Below, one piece after another: positions 1 through 12,050 of a stretch of DNA of 64,000 nucleotides. The stretch is from Ovis canadensis (taxonomy: Eukaryota; Chordata; Mammalia; Artiodactyla; Bovidae). The notes below the pieces were generated by a model that saw only the letters and a program-made list of their open reading frames with translations, did no database searches and had not been told where the DNA came from. The stretch is from positions 31,970,501 through 32,034,500 of the forward strand of contig NC_091255.1 in assembly GCF_042477335.2 (NCBI RefSeq), read 5' to 3'. The translations under genes and the position numbers were made by a program. The stretch's first letter is position 1. Every line of letters starts with the position of its first letter.

Positions 1-1312
1 TTAGTCCACAAGGGAATTAAACTTGAACTCAGTAACAGAAAGAGAGCTAGAAAATCCCCAAGTACTTGGAGATTAAACAATACATTTCTATATAACACAT
101 GGGTCAAAGAAGCTATCTCAAGAGAAATTAAACAGCATTTTGAACTAAATGAAAACGAAAATACAATTTGTTAAAGTCTGTGTAGTGAAAGCGGTGCTTA
201 GAGGGAAATTTATAGCACTGAATGAATACGTAAGAAAAGAAAAATCTAAAATCAATCATCTAAGCTTCTACCTCAGGAAGCTAAAAGAATTAAATCCAAA
301 GCAAACAGAAGAAATAAAAATTGAAATCAGGAAATCAATAGAGAAAAATCAATTATGTCAAAAGTTGGTCCTTTAAAAAGATCAATAAATTCAATAAGCC
401 TCTAGCCAGGCTAAGGAGAAAAGAAAAAACAAAAAGAGAGGACACAGATTCCTAATATCAGAAATGAAAAGGTGCAAAGATAATCTTTTCAACAAGTGGT
501 GCTGGAACTGGACATCATATGCAAAAAAAGCCCCAGAACCCAAAACTATACACAAACCTTGTATTACTTACAAAAATTAACTCAAAATGGATCACAGACC
601 TAAATGTAAAACATAAAACCTAGACAATAATATAAGAGAAAATCTAGATGACCTTGGATTTGGCAGTAACAATGATTTAGATACGAACACCAAAGGGAGG
701 ATCCATGAAAGAAATAATTGGCAATCTCGACGTCATTAAACTTTGTGAAAGATATGTCAAGAGCGTGAAAAGACAAGTCACAGACTGGGAGAAAATACAG
801 AACACCTATCTGTTATCTGAAATATACAAAGAACACTTATAAATCAACAATATGAAAACAACCAATCTGATTAAAATGAGCCAAAGACCCTAACAAGATA
901 CCCATCGAAGAAGAAATACAGATGACAAACAGGCATTTGAAAAGACGCTCCATATCATATGTCATCAAGGAAACAGAAACTAACAAGACACCCCTACACA
1001 CCTATCAGAATGGCAAAAATCCAGGACACGACAACACCAAATGCTGGTGAGCATGCAGGGCAACAGGAACTCTCATTCTGTCAGTTCAAAGACGAAAAAG
1101 GTCAAGCCACTTCCAAATATACTCTTACCATGTGATCCAGCAATCGTGCTGCTTGGCATTTACTCAAAGAAGCTGAAAACTTACGTCCGCACAAATATAT
1201 GCACACTGATGTCTATAGCAGCTTTGTTCATAACTGTCAAAACTTGGAAGCAATCAAGATGCCCTTCAGCAGGTGAATGGATAAATAAACTATGGTATGT
1301 TCAGACAATGTA
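1..1312 (+). mobile_element. Degenerate L1 LINE, 3' part of ORF2
   Basis: A-rich strand reads as sense. Typical ORF2 carboxy-end text is visible, such as AAGTGGTGCTGGAACTGGA near 494 and the stretch at 785-840 resembling CACAGACTGGGAGAAAATA. All frames are broken; the 75- and 90-residue ORFs at 149-376 and 1041-1313 are remnants. This sequence lies in METTL16 intron 6, in antisense to the gene. It appears to resume after the Bov-A2 insertion at 1317-1578. Confidence 0.7.
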
Positions 1313-1316
1313 ATAT

Positions 1317-1578
1317 TGCTGCTGCTGCTAAGTCGCTTCAGTCGTGTCCAACTCTGTGCGACCCAATAGACGGGAGCCCACCAGGCTCCCCTGTCCCTGG
1401 GATTCTCCAGGCAAGAACACTGGAGTGGGCTGCCACTTCCTTCTCCAATGCATGAAAGTGAAAAGTGAAAGTGAAGTCGCTCAGTCCAACTCTCAGTGAC
1501 CCCATGGACTGCAGCCTACCAGGCTCCTCTGTCCATGGGATTTTCCAGGCAAGAGTACTGGAGTGGGGTGCCACTGCC
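1317..1578 (-). mobile_element. Bov-A2 SINE
   Basis: It begins with TGCTGCTGCTAAGTCGCTTC, has the internal second monomer GAAGTCGCTCAGTC near 1472, and ends at GCCACTGCC. These are the two BovB-tail-derived monomers of Bov-A2, in antisense on the plus strand. It interrupts an L1 whose CACTAAAAAGAAAT resumes at about 1589. Confidence 0.85.
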
Positions 1579-2112
1579 TTTTATTTGGCACTAAAAAGAA
1601 ATAAGCTGTTAAGCCATGAAAAGACATGGAGAAAACATACACACATTCCTAAGGTAAAGAAGCCAATCTAAAAATGCTACATAGTGTGCAATTCCAACTA
1701 TACAGCATCTGGAAAAGGCAAAACTATAGAGATGGTAAAAGATCAGTAGTTGGGAGAGATGGTGAACAGGTAGAGCACAGAGGATTTTTTAAGGCAGTAG
1801 AAATATTATGTATATTATAATGATGCATAAATGTAAATATACATGTGTCCAAACTCACAGAATATACACCACCAGGATAAATCCAAATGTAAACAATGGA
1901 CTCTGGGTGGTAACAAAGTGTCGAAGTAGGCTCATCAATTTTAACAAATGTCCCACTCTGGTGAGGGATACTGAGTGTTGGGGAGGTATAGGGGCAGGAG
2001 TAAATGGGAACTCTGTAATTTCCCCTCAATTTTGCTGTACCTTAAACTACTCTAAGAAATAAACCATGTACACCTGAAATTAACACAACATTGTAAATCA
2101 ACTAGAATCCAT
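1579..2112 (+). mobile_element. L1 3' end, continuation after Bov-A2
   Basis: GGCACTAAAAAGAAATAAGC at 1587 and the AGTAGTTGGGAGAG stretch near 1745 match the usual end of an L1 with its 3'UTR. Sequence up to about 2100 (CTTAAACTACTCTAAG) looks like 3'UTR. It is degenerate and non-coding. Confidence 0.55.
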
Positions 2113-2137
2113 TATATATATATATATATATATATAA
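2113..2137. repeat. (TA)n microsatellite
   Basis: About twelve uninterrupted TA units at the end of the L1 3'UTR. Confidence 0.95.
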
Positions 2138-2159
2138 AAGTCTAACACAAAAGAGAGAG

Positions 2160-2620
2160 AGAGACAAGAATGACCAACAAGCACACGCAAAGATGCCCCA
2201 CATCACTGGTCATCAGGAAAATGCAACTTAAAACTAAAACAAGGTATCACTATAAAACCAATAGAATGGATACATTTTAAAGTAATGGCAACATCAAATG
2301 GAGTCAGCTGGAACTCTCATACATGGCTAGTGAGAATGGGAAACAGTACAGCCACTTGAGAACAGCCTGGCAACCTGACTCAGGAATCCTATTCCCAGGT
2401 ATTTACTGAAGATAGAGGAAAACTTAAGTCCACGCAGACTTGTTTGCAAATGTTCACAGCGGTGTTATCCATACTAGCCAAAACCTGAAAAGGGTCCAAA
2501 CATCCATCAACTGGTGAGTGGATTAACCAATTCTGGTAGATTCACACAATGGCATACTAAGCAATACAAAGGGAGACACTATGGATACAATGCATGTTAC
2601 ATGAGAGCCTGTTTTGCATT
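2160..2620 (+). mobile_element. L1 fragment (second, 3' ORF2 region)
   Basis: CATCACTGGTCATCAGGAAA, ACTAAAACAAGGTATCACTA and CCAAACATCCATCAACTGGT are recognisable L1 ORF2-end phrases. The fragment is strongly decayed. It may be part of the same element family as the fragment at 1-1312. Confidence 0.6.
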
Positions 2621-2639
2621 GGGTCATTTACAGTAATGA

Positions 2640-3625
2640 GGAAACAGCCTCAGGAAAAAAGTTTACTGTACTAACAAATCCTAGAGACAAGCAGAAATCG
2701 CCATGCAGGGTCACATGAAGAAGACACTAGGGTGGTCAGGAGGCAAACAGGAGTGAAGGGAGTGCTTAGGCCACGGCCTCTATTGGGGTTTTCTCAGGAC
2801 AGGCAAGACAAGGCATGGGGTACAGTTTAGGATCAGCTAATGTGAATAACCTCCAAGGGCTCTGGGCTGTGAAAGGGTCCCCAGGCACCTAGCATCTGGC
2901 CCTGGGATGATCAAGCAAAGGAAGATGGCTTCCTGGGCTGAGGGGGCAGATAGAGTAGGGATCTCTCTGCCTTGCAGATCCAAGGCTCACTCAGGCTGGG
3001 TCCTTTGCTGTATCTAAGAATCGGTGAGCCCAGGGAGGGGCAATCTCCCCTAGCGAGAACAGTCAAAACCTCATAATACATAGAAAATTAAAAACATTTA
3101 CAATACAAAGCTAGACACAAAAATCCATTTATTTAAAAGTCTAGAACAGGCAAAACTACTGTGATAGAAAAACCAGTGATGACTAGAGGTTAGATAGGGT
3201 AGGAAGAGACTGCAAAGAGCCACTAGGGAACTTTTTCATAGTGACGGAAATGTTTTATATCTTGACTATGGTGGTGGTGATGTATACATTTGTCAAGATG
3301 CAACAAATCATACACTTGAATTGGAGAAAGTAACCATATGCAAGTTATACCTCAATAAAGCTTACTTAAATATACAAACTTAAATATGATCTAGCTTGTA
3401 TCTTCAGACATAAATACTAGTAAACAATGCAGTAATGCTTTGCATAGTTCTGGCTTTATAACACAGCTTAGTTACACTAGCAATACATAATCTGTATCCT
3501 CCTTTTTTCACCAAGCATCATAATTATTCCTGTGTCATTTGAAGTTCATCCAACTGCACATTATTTTTAAAGAGAAATTTCAGACTAAGGGGATACACAC
3601 TCAACATTTACTTGTTTATATGCAA
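2640..3625. other. Intron 6 stretch: unassigned GC-richer block, then L1-3'UTR-like sequence
   Basis: 2640-3060 is GC-richer than its surroundings and I cannot assign it to a family. 3130-3370 reads like an L1 3'UTR (TAGAACAGGCAAAACTAC, then TACACTTGAATTGGAG and CCTCAATAAAGC). 3370-3625 is AT-rich with nothing recognised. Confidence 0.4.
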
Positions 3626-3630
3626 AGTAG

Positions 3631-3909
3631 CTATTGCTGCTGCTGCTGCTAAGTCACTTCAGTCATGTACGACTCTCTGCGACCCCAGAGATGGCAGCCC
3701 ACCAGGCTCTGCCGTCCCTGGGATTCTCCAGGCAAGAACACTGGAGTGGGTTGCCATTTCCTTCTCCAATGCATGGAAGTGAAAAGTGAAAGTGAAGTCG
3801 CTCAGTCGTGTCCAACTCTTCGCGACCCCATGGACTGCAGCCTACCAGGCTCCTCTGTCCATGGGATTTTCCAGGCAAGAGTACTGGAGTAGGTTGCCAT
3901 TGCCTTCTC
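3631..3909 (-). mobile_element. Bov-A2 SINE with (TGC)n head
   Basis: Starts with a TGCTGCTGCTGCT run and AAGTCACTTCAGTCATG, has the second monomer at GAAGTCGCTCAGTCGTG near 3793, and ends GCCATTGCCTTCTC. Possible imperfect target duplication: GCAAAGTAGCTA on the left and GCAAGTATCTAC on the right. Confidence 0.85.
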
Positions 3910-4519
3910 TGCAAGTATCTACTGTGAAGGTGAATTTATAGTCACTAAAACTCAGGTGGATTTAAGAGCCTCTAAAATCACATGCCAGGTTAAACTTATA
4001 AATTGTTCTTTTTTTTTTGCCATTTTTATAAGTTGAAAATGGTTGAAGATTGGCAATTTCATATGGTTCATCTTACATTAAGTAATATAAATGAAAATCT
4101 TAATTATAAAAGCATGATAAATACTATTATACTGCTTTAGAAGTAGTATACATTAATCAGTACTTTGTTTTTATTGTTTATGGGTTCAAGAACAGGTAAC
4201 AATCCTTATTTTTATATCATCAATCCTCTTCCAGATTTGAAAACACAAATAAATAGTTGTTCTACCTAAACTACTTTAAACAAACCTGGATAAATTTACT
4301 TAGAGCCTAATCTATTTCATTTGGCAGCTTTACAAGGTTTGGAAGAAAAAAAATATGGTCCCTTTAAGAAGGCAGTGTATAAATGGAGAAATCATTAAGC
4401 AGAATTAAAAGCCTTTCGTAAGTTAGGAGTAAGATGGAGAAGTTAAAAGCAATTCGTGCTTACACAGTAACAGTATAAAATAAGTTGATTAACACCTTTC
4501 CTTTAAAATTAGCATTCCT
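3910..4519. other. AT-rich intron, nothing recognised
   Basis: No ORF, splice-bounded exon or identifiable repeat was seen. Ordinary AT-rich intron 6 sequence. Confidence 0.5.
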
Positions 4520-4925
4520 GAACAGATTAAAAAATTTTTTTCATTGAAGTATAGTTGATTTACAATGTCTTAATTTCTGCAGTACAGCAAAGTGACAGTT
4601 ATATACATATATATTCTTTTTTTATATTATTTTCATTGTGGTTTATCCCAGGATACTGACTATAGTGTCCTGTGCTATACAGTGGTATTTTGCTGTTTAT
4701 CCGCTTTGTAATAGTTGGCATCTACTACCCCGAAACTCCGACTCCATTCCTCTTCCACCCTCCTGCCCCATGACTACCACTGTCCTGCTCTCTGTGTCTG
4801 TGAGTCTGTTTCTGTTCCCTAAGTAGGTTCGTCTACGCCATATTTTAGGTTTCACATATAAGAGATATCATTCGGTGTTTGTCTTTCTGACTTACTCCAC
4901 TTAGCTGAAGTACTCTCTAGTTGCA
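4520..4925 (-). mobile_element. L1 3'UTR, antisense (ruminant/artiodactyl type)
   Basis: TTGAAGTATAGTTGATTTAC at 4544, AGTGTCCTGTGCTATACAGT near 4663 and TTTCTGACTTACTCCACTTA near 4883 are the usual antisense artiodactyl L1 3' sequence. The same family recurs at 45020, 52395 and 63570. Confidence 0.7.
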
Positions 4926-5044
4926 TCCGTGTCCTTGAGACATGAGATGAGAATCACCAGAAGCCAAGACAAGTTCAACAGCAGAGAGAAAAGAAAGATG
5001 TTACAAACCTCCTCAGGTGATGAAAGGAAGCAAGAACTTCATAG

Positions 5045-5255
5045 AACTTCCCTGGTGACTCAGATGGTAAAGAATCTGCCTACCAATGCAGGAGACACAG
5101 GAGACGCAGGTTCGATCCCTGGGTTGGGAAGATCCCTGGACAAGGGAATGGCAACCCACTCCAGTATTCCTGCCTGGAGAATTCCATAGACAGAGAAACC
5201 CGGCAGGCTATAATCTTTGGGGCCGCAGAGTCAGACATGACTGAGCAACTAACAC
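5045..5255 (+). mobile_element. Bov-tA SINE
   Basis: tRNA-like head CTTCCCTGGTGACTCAGATG followed by a B-box-like GGTTCGATCCC near 5110. The BovB-like tail TCAGACATGACTGAGCAACT ends at about 5250. Complete copy, sense on the plus strand. Confidence 0.85.
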
Positions 5256-5342
5256 ATTTGACAAGGCTTGTAATATGTCATTGGTACTTAATATAACCTT
5301 GGCAGAATTCATATTTCTTTTAACCCTTACTGTAACTTAAAT

Positions 5343-7008
5343 GGGGTTCTCAAGGCAAGAATACTGAAGTGGTTTGCCATTCCCTTCTCCAGCGGACCAC
5401 GCTTTGTCAGAACTCTCCACTACGAATACAAGAATACACAGAAGAACTTTATAAAAAAGATCCTAATGACCCACCCAGATAACCACAACGGTGTGATCAC
5501 TCACCTAGAGCCAGACATCCTGGAATGCGAAGTCAAGTGGGCCTTAGGAACCATCACTACAAACAAAGCTAGTGGAGGTGATGGAATTCCAGTTGAGCTA
5601 TTTCAAATCCTGAAAGATGATGCTGTGAAAGTGCTGCACTCAATACACCAGCAAATATGGAAAATTCAGCAGTGGCCACAGGACTGGAAAAGGTCAGTTT
5701 TCACCCTAATCCCAAAGGAAGGCAATGCTAAAGAATGCTTAAACTACCATACAACTTTTATACACTAATAAAGTAATGCTCAAAACTCTCCAAGCCAGGC
5801 TTCAACAAAATGTGAACTGAGAATTTCCAGATGTTCAAGCTGGATTTAGAAAAGGCAAAGGAACTAGAGATGAAATTGCCAACATCTGTTGGATCATAGA
5901 AAAAGCAAGAGAGTTCCAGAAAAAAAATCTACTTCTGCTTTACTGATTACACCAAAGCTTTTGACTGTGTGGATCACAATAAACTGTGGAAAATTCTGAA
6001 AGAGAAGGAAATACCACACCACCTGACCTGCCTCTGAGAAATTCATATGCAGGTCAAGAAGCAACAGTTAGAACTGGACATGGAACAACAGACTAGTTCC
6101 AAATCAGGAAAGGAGTACAGCAAGGCTGTATACTGTCACCCCGCTTATTTAACTTATATGCAAGTACATCATGAGAAACATTGGGCTGCAAGAAGCATAA
6201 GCTGGAATCAAGATTGCCAGGAGAAATATCAATAACCTCAGATATGCAGACGATACCACCCTTATGGCAGAAAGTGAAGAGGAACTAAAAAAAGCCTCTT
6301 GATGAAAGTGAAACAGGAGAGTGAAAAAGTCGGCTTAAAGCTCAACATTCAGAAAACGAAAATCATGGCATCTGGTCCCATCACTTAATGGGAAATAGAT
6401 GGGGAAACAGTGTCAGACTTTATTTTTTGGAGCTCCAAAATCACTGCAGATGGTGATTGCGGCTATGAAATTAAAAGACGCTTACTCCTTGGAAGGAAAG
6501 TTATGACCAACCTAGATAGCATATTCAAAAGCAGAGACATTACTTTGCCAACAAAGGTCTGTCTAGTCAAAGCTATGGCTTTTCCAGTGGCCATGTATGG
6601 ATGTGAGAGTTGGACTATAAAGAAAGCTAAGCGCCAAAGAACTGATGCTTTTGAACTGTGGTGTTGGAGAAGACTCTTGAGAGTCCCTTGGACTGCAAGA
6701 AGATCCAACCAATCCATCCTAAAGGAGATCAGTCCTGGGTGTTCACTGGAAGGACTGATGCTGAAGCTGAAACTCCAATACTTTGGCCACCTCATCGAAG
6801 AGTTGACTCATTGGAAAAGACTCTGATGCTGGGAGGGATTGGGGGCAGGAGGAGAAGGGGCCAACAGAGGATGAGATGGCTGGATGGCATCACTGACTCG
6901 ATGGACATGAGTTTGAGTGAACTCTGGGAGTTGGTGATGGACAGGGAGGCCTGGCGTGCTGTGAATCATGGGGTCGCAGAGTTGGACACGACTGAGCGAC
7001 TGAACTGA
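5343..7008 (+). mobile_element. BovB (RTE) LINE, 5'-truncated, pol fragment
   Basis: Carries reverse-transcriptase text: residues MTHPDNHNGVITHLEPDILE at 5466-5525, [15 protein letters not shown] at 5559-5603 and PQDWKRSVFTLIPK at 5676-5717. DYTKAFDCVDHNK near 5944-5982 and a CVKAMAFPVAMYGCESWT-like region around 6560-6620 follow. Frames change several times, so it is dead. The 3' end ACTGAGCGACTGAACTGAA is at 6990-7008. The 162-residue-type connection domain (ORF 6410-6826) is interrupted. A second BovB abuts it directly. Confidence 0.93.
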
Positions 7009-7786
7009 AACAGATACACAGATGACACCACCCTTATGGCAGAAAGCGAAGAACTGAAGAGCCTCTTGATGAAAGTGAAAAAGAGTAAATAAGTTGGCTT
7101 AAAACTCAACATTCAAAAAACAAAGATCATGGCAGGTGGTCCTATCAGTAAATGGCAAATACATGGGCAAACAATGGAAACAGTGACAGATTTTATTTTC
7201 TTGGCTCCAAAGTCAATGCAGATGGTGACTGCAGCCATGAAATTAAAAGATGCTTGTTCCTTGGAAGAAAAGCTATGACAAACCTAGACAGCATATTAAA
7301 AAGCAGAGACTTTGCCAACAAAGATCCGTCTAGTCAAAGCTATGGTTTTTCCAGTAGCCATGTATGGATATAAGAGTTGGACTATAAAGAAAGCTGAGCG
7401 CCGAAGAATTGATGCTTTTGAAGTGTGGTGTTGGAGAAGATTTCTTGAGAGTCCCTTGGACTGGAAGGAGATCAAACCAATCAGTCTTGAAGGAAATCAA
7501 TTCTGAATATTCACTGGAAGGACTGATGCTAAAGCTGAAACTCCAATACTTTGGCCACCTGATGCGAAGAACTGACTCATTAGAAAAGACCCTGATGCTG
7601 GGAAAGACTGAAGGCAGGAGGAAAAGAGGACAAGAGAGAATGAGATGGTTGGATGGCATCACTGACTCAATGAACATAGTCTGAGCAAGCTCTGGGAGTT
7701 GGTAATAGAGAAGCCTGGCATGCTGCAGTCAATGGGGTCACAAAGAGTCAGACACGACTGAGTGACTGAACTGAACTGAACTGTAA
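7009..7786 (+). mobile_element. Second BovB LINE 3' part, abutting the first
   Basis: Begins within the region just after the RT motif (CAGATGACACCACCC at about 7019) and runs to GACTGAACTGAACTGAACTG at about 7784. It is a direct repeat of 6240-7008 but carries a different variant at the diagnostic site: GAAATCAATTCTGAATATTC here, against GAGATCAGTCCTGGGTGTTC in the first copy. The two copies therefore do not look like a simple recent duplication. Confidence 0.9.
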
Positions 7787-7831
7787 CCTAAATACTGTAT
7801 CATGAATCTTTTCTTTTTCCATTCAGGCTGC

Positions 7832-8025
7832 ATGGTGTGGCATGAGGAACATCCCCAACCAGGGATCAAACCTGCACCCTCTGCAGTGAGTAGAAGCGTG
7901 ATATCTTAACCACTGGCCTGCTAGGAAGTCCCTTAGCTTCACTTAAAAAATCATTTATTTGGCTGTGTCAAGTCTCAGTTGCAGCTCACAGGATCTTTAG
8001 TTGTGGCATGCAAACTCTTCCTTAG
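7832..8025 (-). mobile_element. CHR-type tRNA-derived SINE fragments
   Basis: ACCAGGGATCAAACCTGCAC, then TTAACCACTGG and AGGAAGTCCC, is the antisense head of a CHR-type SINE. 7955-8025 has TTTATTTGGCTGTGTCAAGT and TCTTTAGTTGTGGCATGCAA, a second partial body with its (ATTT) tail. The parts are broken and out of order. Confidence 0.7.
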
Positions 8026-8214
8026 CTTCACTTTTTAAAAACATGTCTGCCCATTAGATCCTAACTACTCTCAACAGGCATCTTGTGACAACTAATCAAA
8101 ATGTAAGTAGCAAAAAAAAAAAAAGAAAGAAAAGGATATCTAGCTACCCAAGAGACTTTGAACCCATTATACTATTTTAATGATGAAAGCAGCACTCCAC
8201 TCATTACAGCATTT

Positions 8215-9075
8215 AGTAATTCTTTTGGGACAGCAGGTTTCCAGAAAAATTATTTTGAAATTATTTCAAACGTACAGGAACTGCAAGATTAGTGCAAATA
8301 ATTCCAGCATACTGTTCACCTCGATTCACTGCACTTTCCCCCATTTGCTTGCTGTGTGTGTTTTTTCTAAACCATTTGAGAGTTAGCTACAGACACTATC
8401 ATGCCCCGAACCTTAAATATTTTGGCATGTACATTTTAAAAACAAGGGCATTCTCTCTTATAACCACAGAACAACGATCAAATTATGAAAATGTAACACT
8501 CATATAGTACTATTATCTGGAATATGGTCCATACTCAAACTTCGCCAATTATCCCAGTAACGTCCTTCATGTCAATTTTCTCCCCTGATATAAGATCCAA
8601 TCTAGGATCATGCATTTCATTTACGTGTCAAGTCTCTTTAGTCTCTTTCAATCTGGAACAGTTCTGCGGTCTGTTTTTTTTTTTTTTAAACATTCATGAC
8701 CTTAATATTTTTCAAAAATTGTCTTACAAAATCTCTCAAGTTTGGTATGTCTGAAATTATCCTTAGTCAGATTCAGGTTAAACATTTTGGGCCGGAAGAA
8801 TAAAGAGATGCTGTGATCATCTGGTCAAGGTAGTAACCCTCAATCTCTCCACTATAAAGTTACTATGTATTTCTTTGTCATTGAGAAATGCTTTGTGATT
8901 AGGGAAATATTTTGAAACTATGAAAAATACCTTCTCTACAAATTCTCCATTGTCGACTCCTCCATGAATCAATTACTATAATGATTGCAAAATGGTGATT
9001 TTTTTAACTTGATTATTCTTTCTACATTTATTAGTTGGCATTCTAATGTAATAAAGAGCTTTCCCTTTATCCCTT
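8215..9075 (-). mobile_element. Old L1 (L1M-type) 3' end, antisense
   Basis: Recognisable phrases are CCAATCTAGGATCATGCATT near 8599, GTCAAGTCTCTTTAGTCTCT near 8627, CAATCTGGAACAGTTC near 8648 and TCTACATTTATTAGTTGGCA near 9022. They occur in the order expected of the antisense 3' region of mid-age mammalian L1s. No coding potential. Confidence 0.65.
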
Positions 9076-10775
9076 ATGTACTTCATTTGTTTACCTTATT
9101 CAATGTGTTATAATCCACTATCATCATTATTCACCCTAACCTTGCACTATATTGTCCCATATTTTGCTTGAGCTGTCTCCCTGTTCTTTTAACATTTAAT
9201 ACCATAAAAGGTATTTCTCAGCTTACAGATAAGGAAAATGAAGTGGCTTACACTTTTATAAAGGCAAGTGTGTAGAAAGTTTACAGTAGAACCAAACAGT
9301 CTATCAGTTGGAAAATTAACTACAAGGTCAGCTATGAAATTTACAGCTGTTCCTTGCAACTACCAGGTATAGAACCTTGTAACTATACTAGCATCTAGTT
9401 TTTAAAACCAGAAAAGGAGGCTGGCTCCACATTAGAATAAAGTAACAAAGTATTTTTAATGTTTCCTTTCAATATAGCAGACCACAGCAGTTAAATCTGC
9501 TGGGTCACTAAAAAGGACAAGAGTTAAAATTACCCTATTTACTATTCATTATTATTATTTACTATTATTATTAGTTACATCAGATATATATTTATTTAAT
9601 TATATGACTACCCCATGAGGCATAATGTAGCTATCATTATTTCACTTTATCAATGAGAAAACAACTTTTAAAATTCAAAGAACCACATTCCAAAAGGCCC
9701 AGATTGTTAAATTTATTACCCAGCACCTGGTGATGATCACCAGATATGTGGATTTTACCCACATCCAAGAAGTCCCCACCATATGGCAGAGGGCAGCGGA
9801 TGGAAAGGAAAAAGCAAAAATGGGGAGTTAAACCAGCACTAAGTTGGAACTTCGTAGCTCTGGTTCCTGGAAAAATCAGAGAATCACTGCCATAAAGGGT
9901 GTCAGTTATAGTCAGTAATAAGAGTGGCACCCAGGCCATGAGGAGTTTGATAAAGTCTGCTGATTTATTTAGGTTAGGTAAGTGAGTCTCTAAAAAGGAA
10001 AATGCTATTAAGTAAGCTCAAGTCACAGGCACAAAGAATGAAAGGCAAAGATGACAAGCACTTGTAAATCTTCATCAACGATAAAAAGGCTGTCTAATAA
10101 TGACAATATGTCAATTATACCTCAACAGTAAAGAAAAGGCTGTGCACTTAGAAGTCTAACTGCAGGGTGGGCTACAGCGGCTGCGTGGGGTGGTGGAAAG
10201 GGGACGAGAGCAGAATTAGAAGATCTAGAGCCCACATTTCTAACTTGTACATCTAAGAGGCTGGATAACCTTCTCTCCCAAGGGCCTCCCAGCTGCAAAA
10301 TTCCTTCAGATATAAAACTGCAGTTGCTGCCGAGCATGGCTCAGGTGAGGCACCTGGAGAGCCACCACTGAAGGTCAGTCCAACAAGTACAGCTTATTTC
10401 ACCCTGCAATGTTACACATTTGGCTTAATTTCTGCACTTCTTTGGGAACAAGAAGAGGGTTAAGAAGAAGATGGTGGAGTTTAAATACTTATTTTTAATC
10501 TCTCCTTTTTTCATAGCTTCAAAATATGCAGTTTCCACAGCAATTTAAAATTTGAGAGTTGCACAGTGGTATAAACTTTATGTCAACAATAAATATAAGC
10601 AAGAGGACATGAACTGATACCTTTCTTCCTTTTATCTTCCCTCTGAACCTGCCTGAGTCCTAACAGAGCAGACAAGACTGCTGAAACCCTTTCTTTAAGT
10701 GTACTGTACCTGGTAACTTTTCCCACATATGACACCAATCTTGAAATGGTTGACTCTTTAGAAACATAATTTGGT
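9076..10775. other. Intron 6, mostly unassigned
   Basis: 9600-9690 may be a MIR-like remnant (CATTATTTCACTTTATCAATG). Around 10150-10340 is slightly GC-richer and codes only for chance ORFs. No METTL16 exon 7 candidate (expected to begin with Trp-Tyr-Ser-Cys after an AG) was found on the minus strand. Confidence 0.4.
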
Positions 10776-10908
10776 GTTTTCAGTCCCTCAGTCATGTCTG
10801 ACTCTTTGCAACCCCATGGACTGCAGCATACCAGGCTTCCCTGTCCTTCACCATCTCTCGGAGCTTGCTCAAACTCACGTCCACTGAGTTGGCGATGCTA
10901 TCGAATCA
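10776..10908 (-). mobile_element. BovB 3' terminal fragment, antisense
   Basis: TCAGTCATGTCTGACTCTTT, ACTGCAGCATACCAGGC, and CAAACTCACGTCCACTGAGT in order. This is the last ~130 bp of BovB in antisense. It could also be called a Bov-A-type monomer. Confidence 0.75.
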
Positions 10909-11529
10909 TCTGGCACTAGCAATTTACCCTTCGCAGCAAACATTCACCTTTCATTCAATCTGAGGGCAGCCACAGAGCCAGGTACAGGCAGACTTGGAAT
11001 ATATTGACCAATTTCTCTCCCTTAGAATGGTGTTCCTTTACAACATACTTTTTGTAGGTCAAATGGAACTTTGGAAATAATAGAAATTTACTGATTAAAA
11101 GGCCCCTGAAAATGACCTTCCCCATTTTCCTGAGTGGCTCCAGTTCCCTCAAAAGCTGACAGACACTGAAGTGGCCACGAGGCCCTGTTTACCTGCTGTC
11201 ATGAGTTTCAGTGCTGTTACTTTCTCCCAGTTTAATTTACTTGCTCACACTCTTCTTCATACCCAGTATAATTTAAGTCTCTTTCTTCCTCACACCCTAA
11301 TGTAGCATTAAAGAAATCGATTAAGGTAAAAATATATTAACCTTTGGCTTTAATATTGTGTCAATTTTCTGAGAGGCAGATCATCCAATTGCCTTCCATG
11401 TTTAAATAAAATCACATTTAACAAATCAGGGTATGTGTTGACTTTGGAATTGGCCTTCTACTAAAATAAACAACTTTAAATGCCTGTAAGTCCAAAATTA
11501 GGAATTCTAGTTCTGAATTGAAAGTCAGG

Positions 11530-12050
11530 TCTTAGGAAATATTTGCACATTCATGTTCCTAGCAACATTATCCACAACAGCCAAAACATGGAAGTAACCC
11601 AAGTGTCCATCAACAGATGAATGGATAAACAAAATGTAGTATATACACATAAAAGAATATTAATATTATTCAGCCCTAAAAAGGAAGGAAATTCTGAAAC
11701 CTGCTATAAGATGGATGCATATCGATGACATGATGCTAAGTAAAAGATGCCAGTCATAAATCATATATGATTCCATTTATATGAGGTACCTAGAACAGTC
11801 AAATTCAGAGAGACAGAAAAGTAGTGGTTGCCAGGGGAACCACTATGGGAAGAGAGAGAATAGGGAGTAGTTGTTAATAGGTACAGAATTTTTTGTTTAG
11901 TTTTTTAGTTTTACAAAAAGAAAGTTCTGGAGGTTAGCAGCACAACTATATGAATGTACCTAATGCTACTGAACTGTACACTTAATAAAATGGTTACAAA
12001 GGCAAATTTTACATTATGCGTATTTTACCACAATTTCAAAAAATTCTTAT
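11530..12050 (+). mobile_element. L1 3' end
   Basis: GTGTCCATCAACAGATGAAT near 11601, TTATTCAGCCCTAAAAAGGA near 11667 and GTAGTGGTTGCCAGG near 11821, then TTGTACACTTAATAAAATGG-like text near 11975. Degenerate L1 ORF2 end plus 3'UTR. Confidence 0.75.

Noticed and set aside
1317..1578. CRISPR-like or satellite array from the repeated GAAGTCGCTCAGTCG motifs
   Set aside because: They are Bov-A2/Bov-tA SINE monomers dispersed at random, with no regular spacing or spacers.
5466..7684. Many ORFs of 60-140 residues that look like reverse transcriptase or a host gene
   Set aside because: They are broken frames of BovB LINEs, recognised by the BovB 3' end and repeated at eight or more other places in the window.
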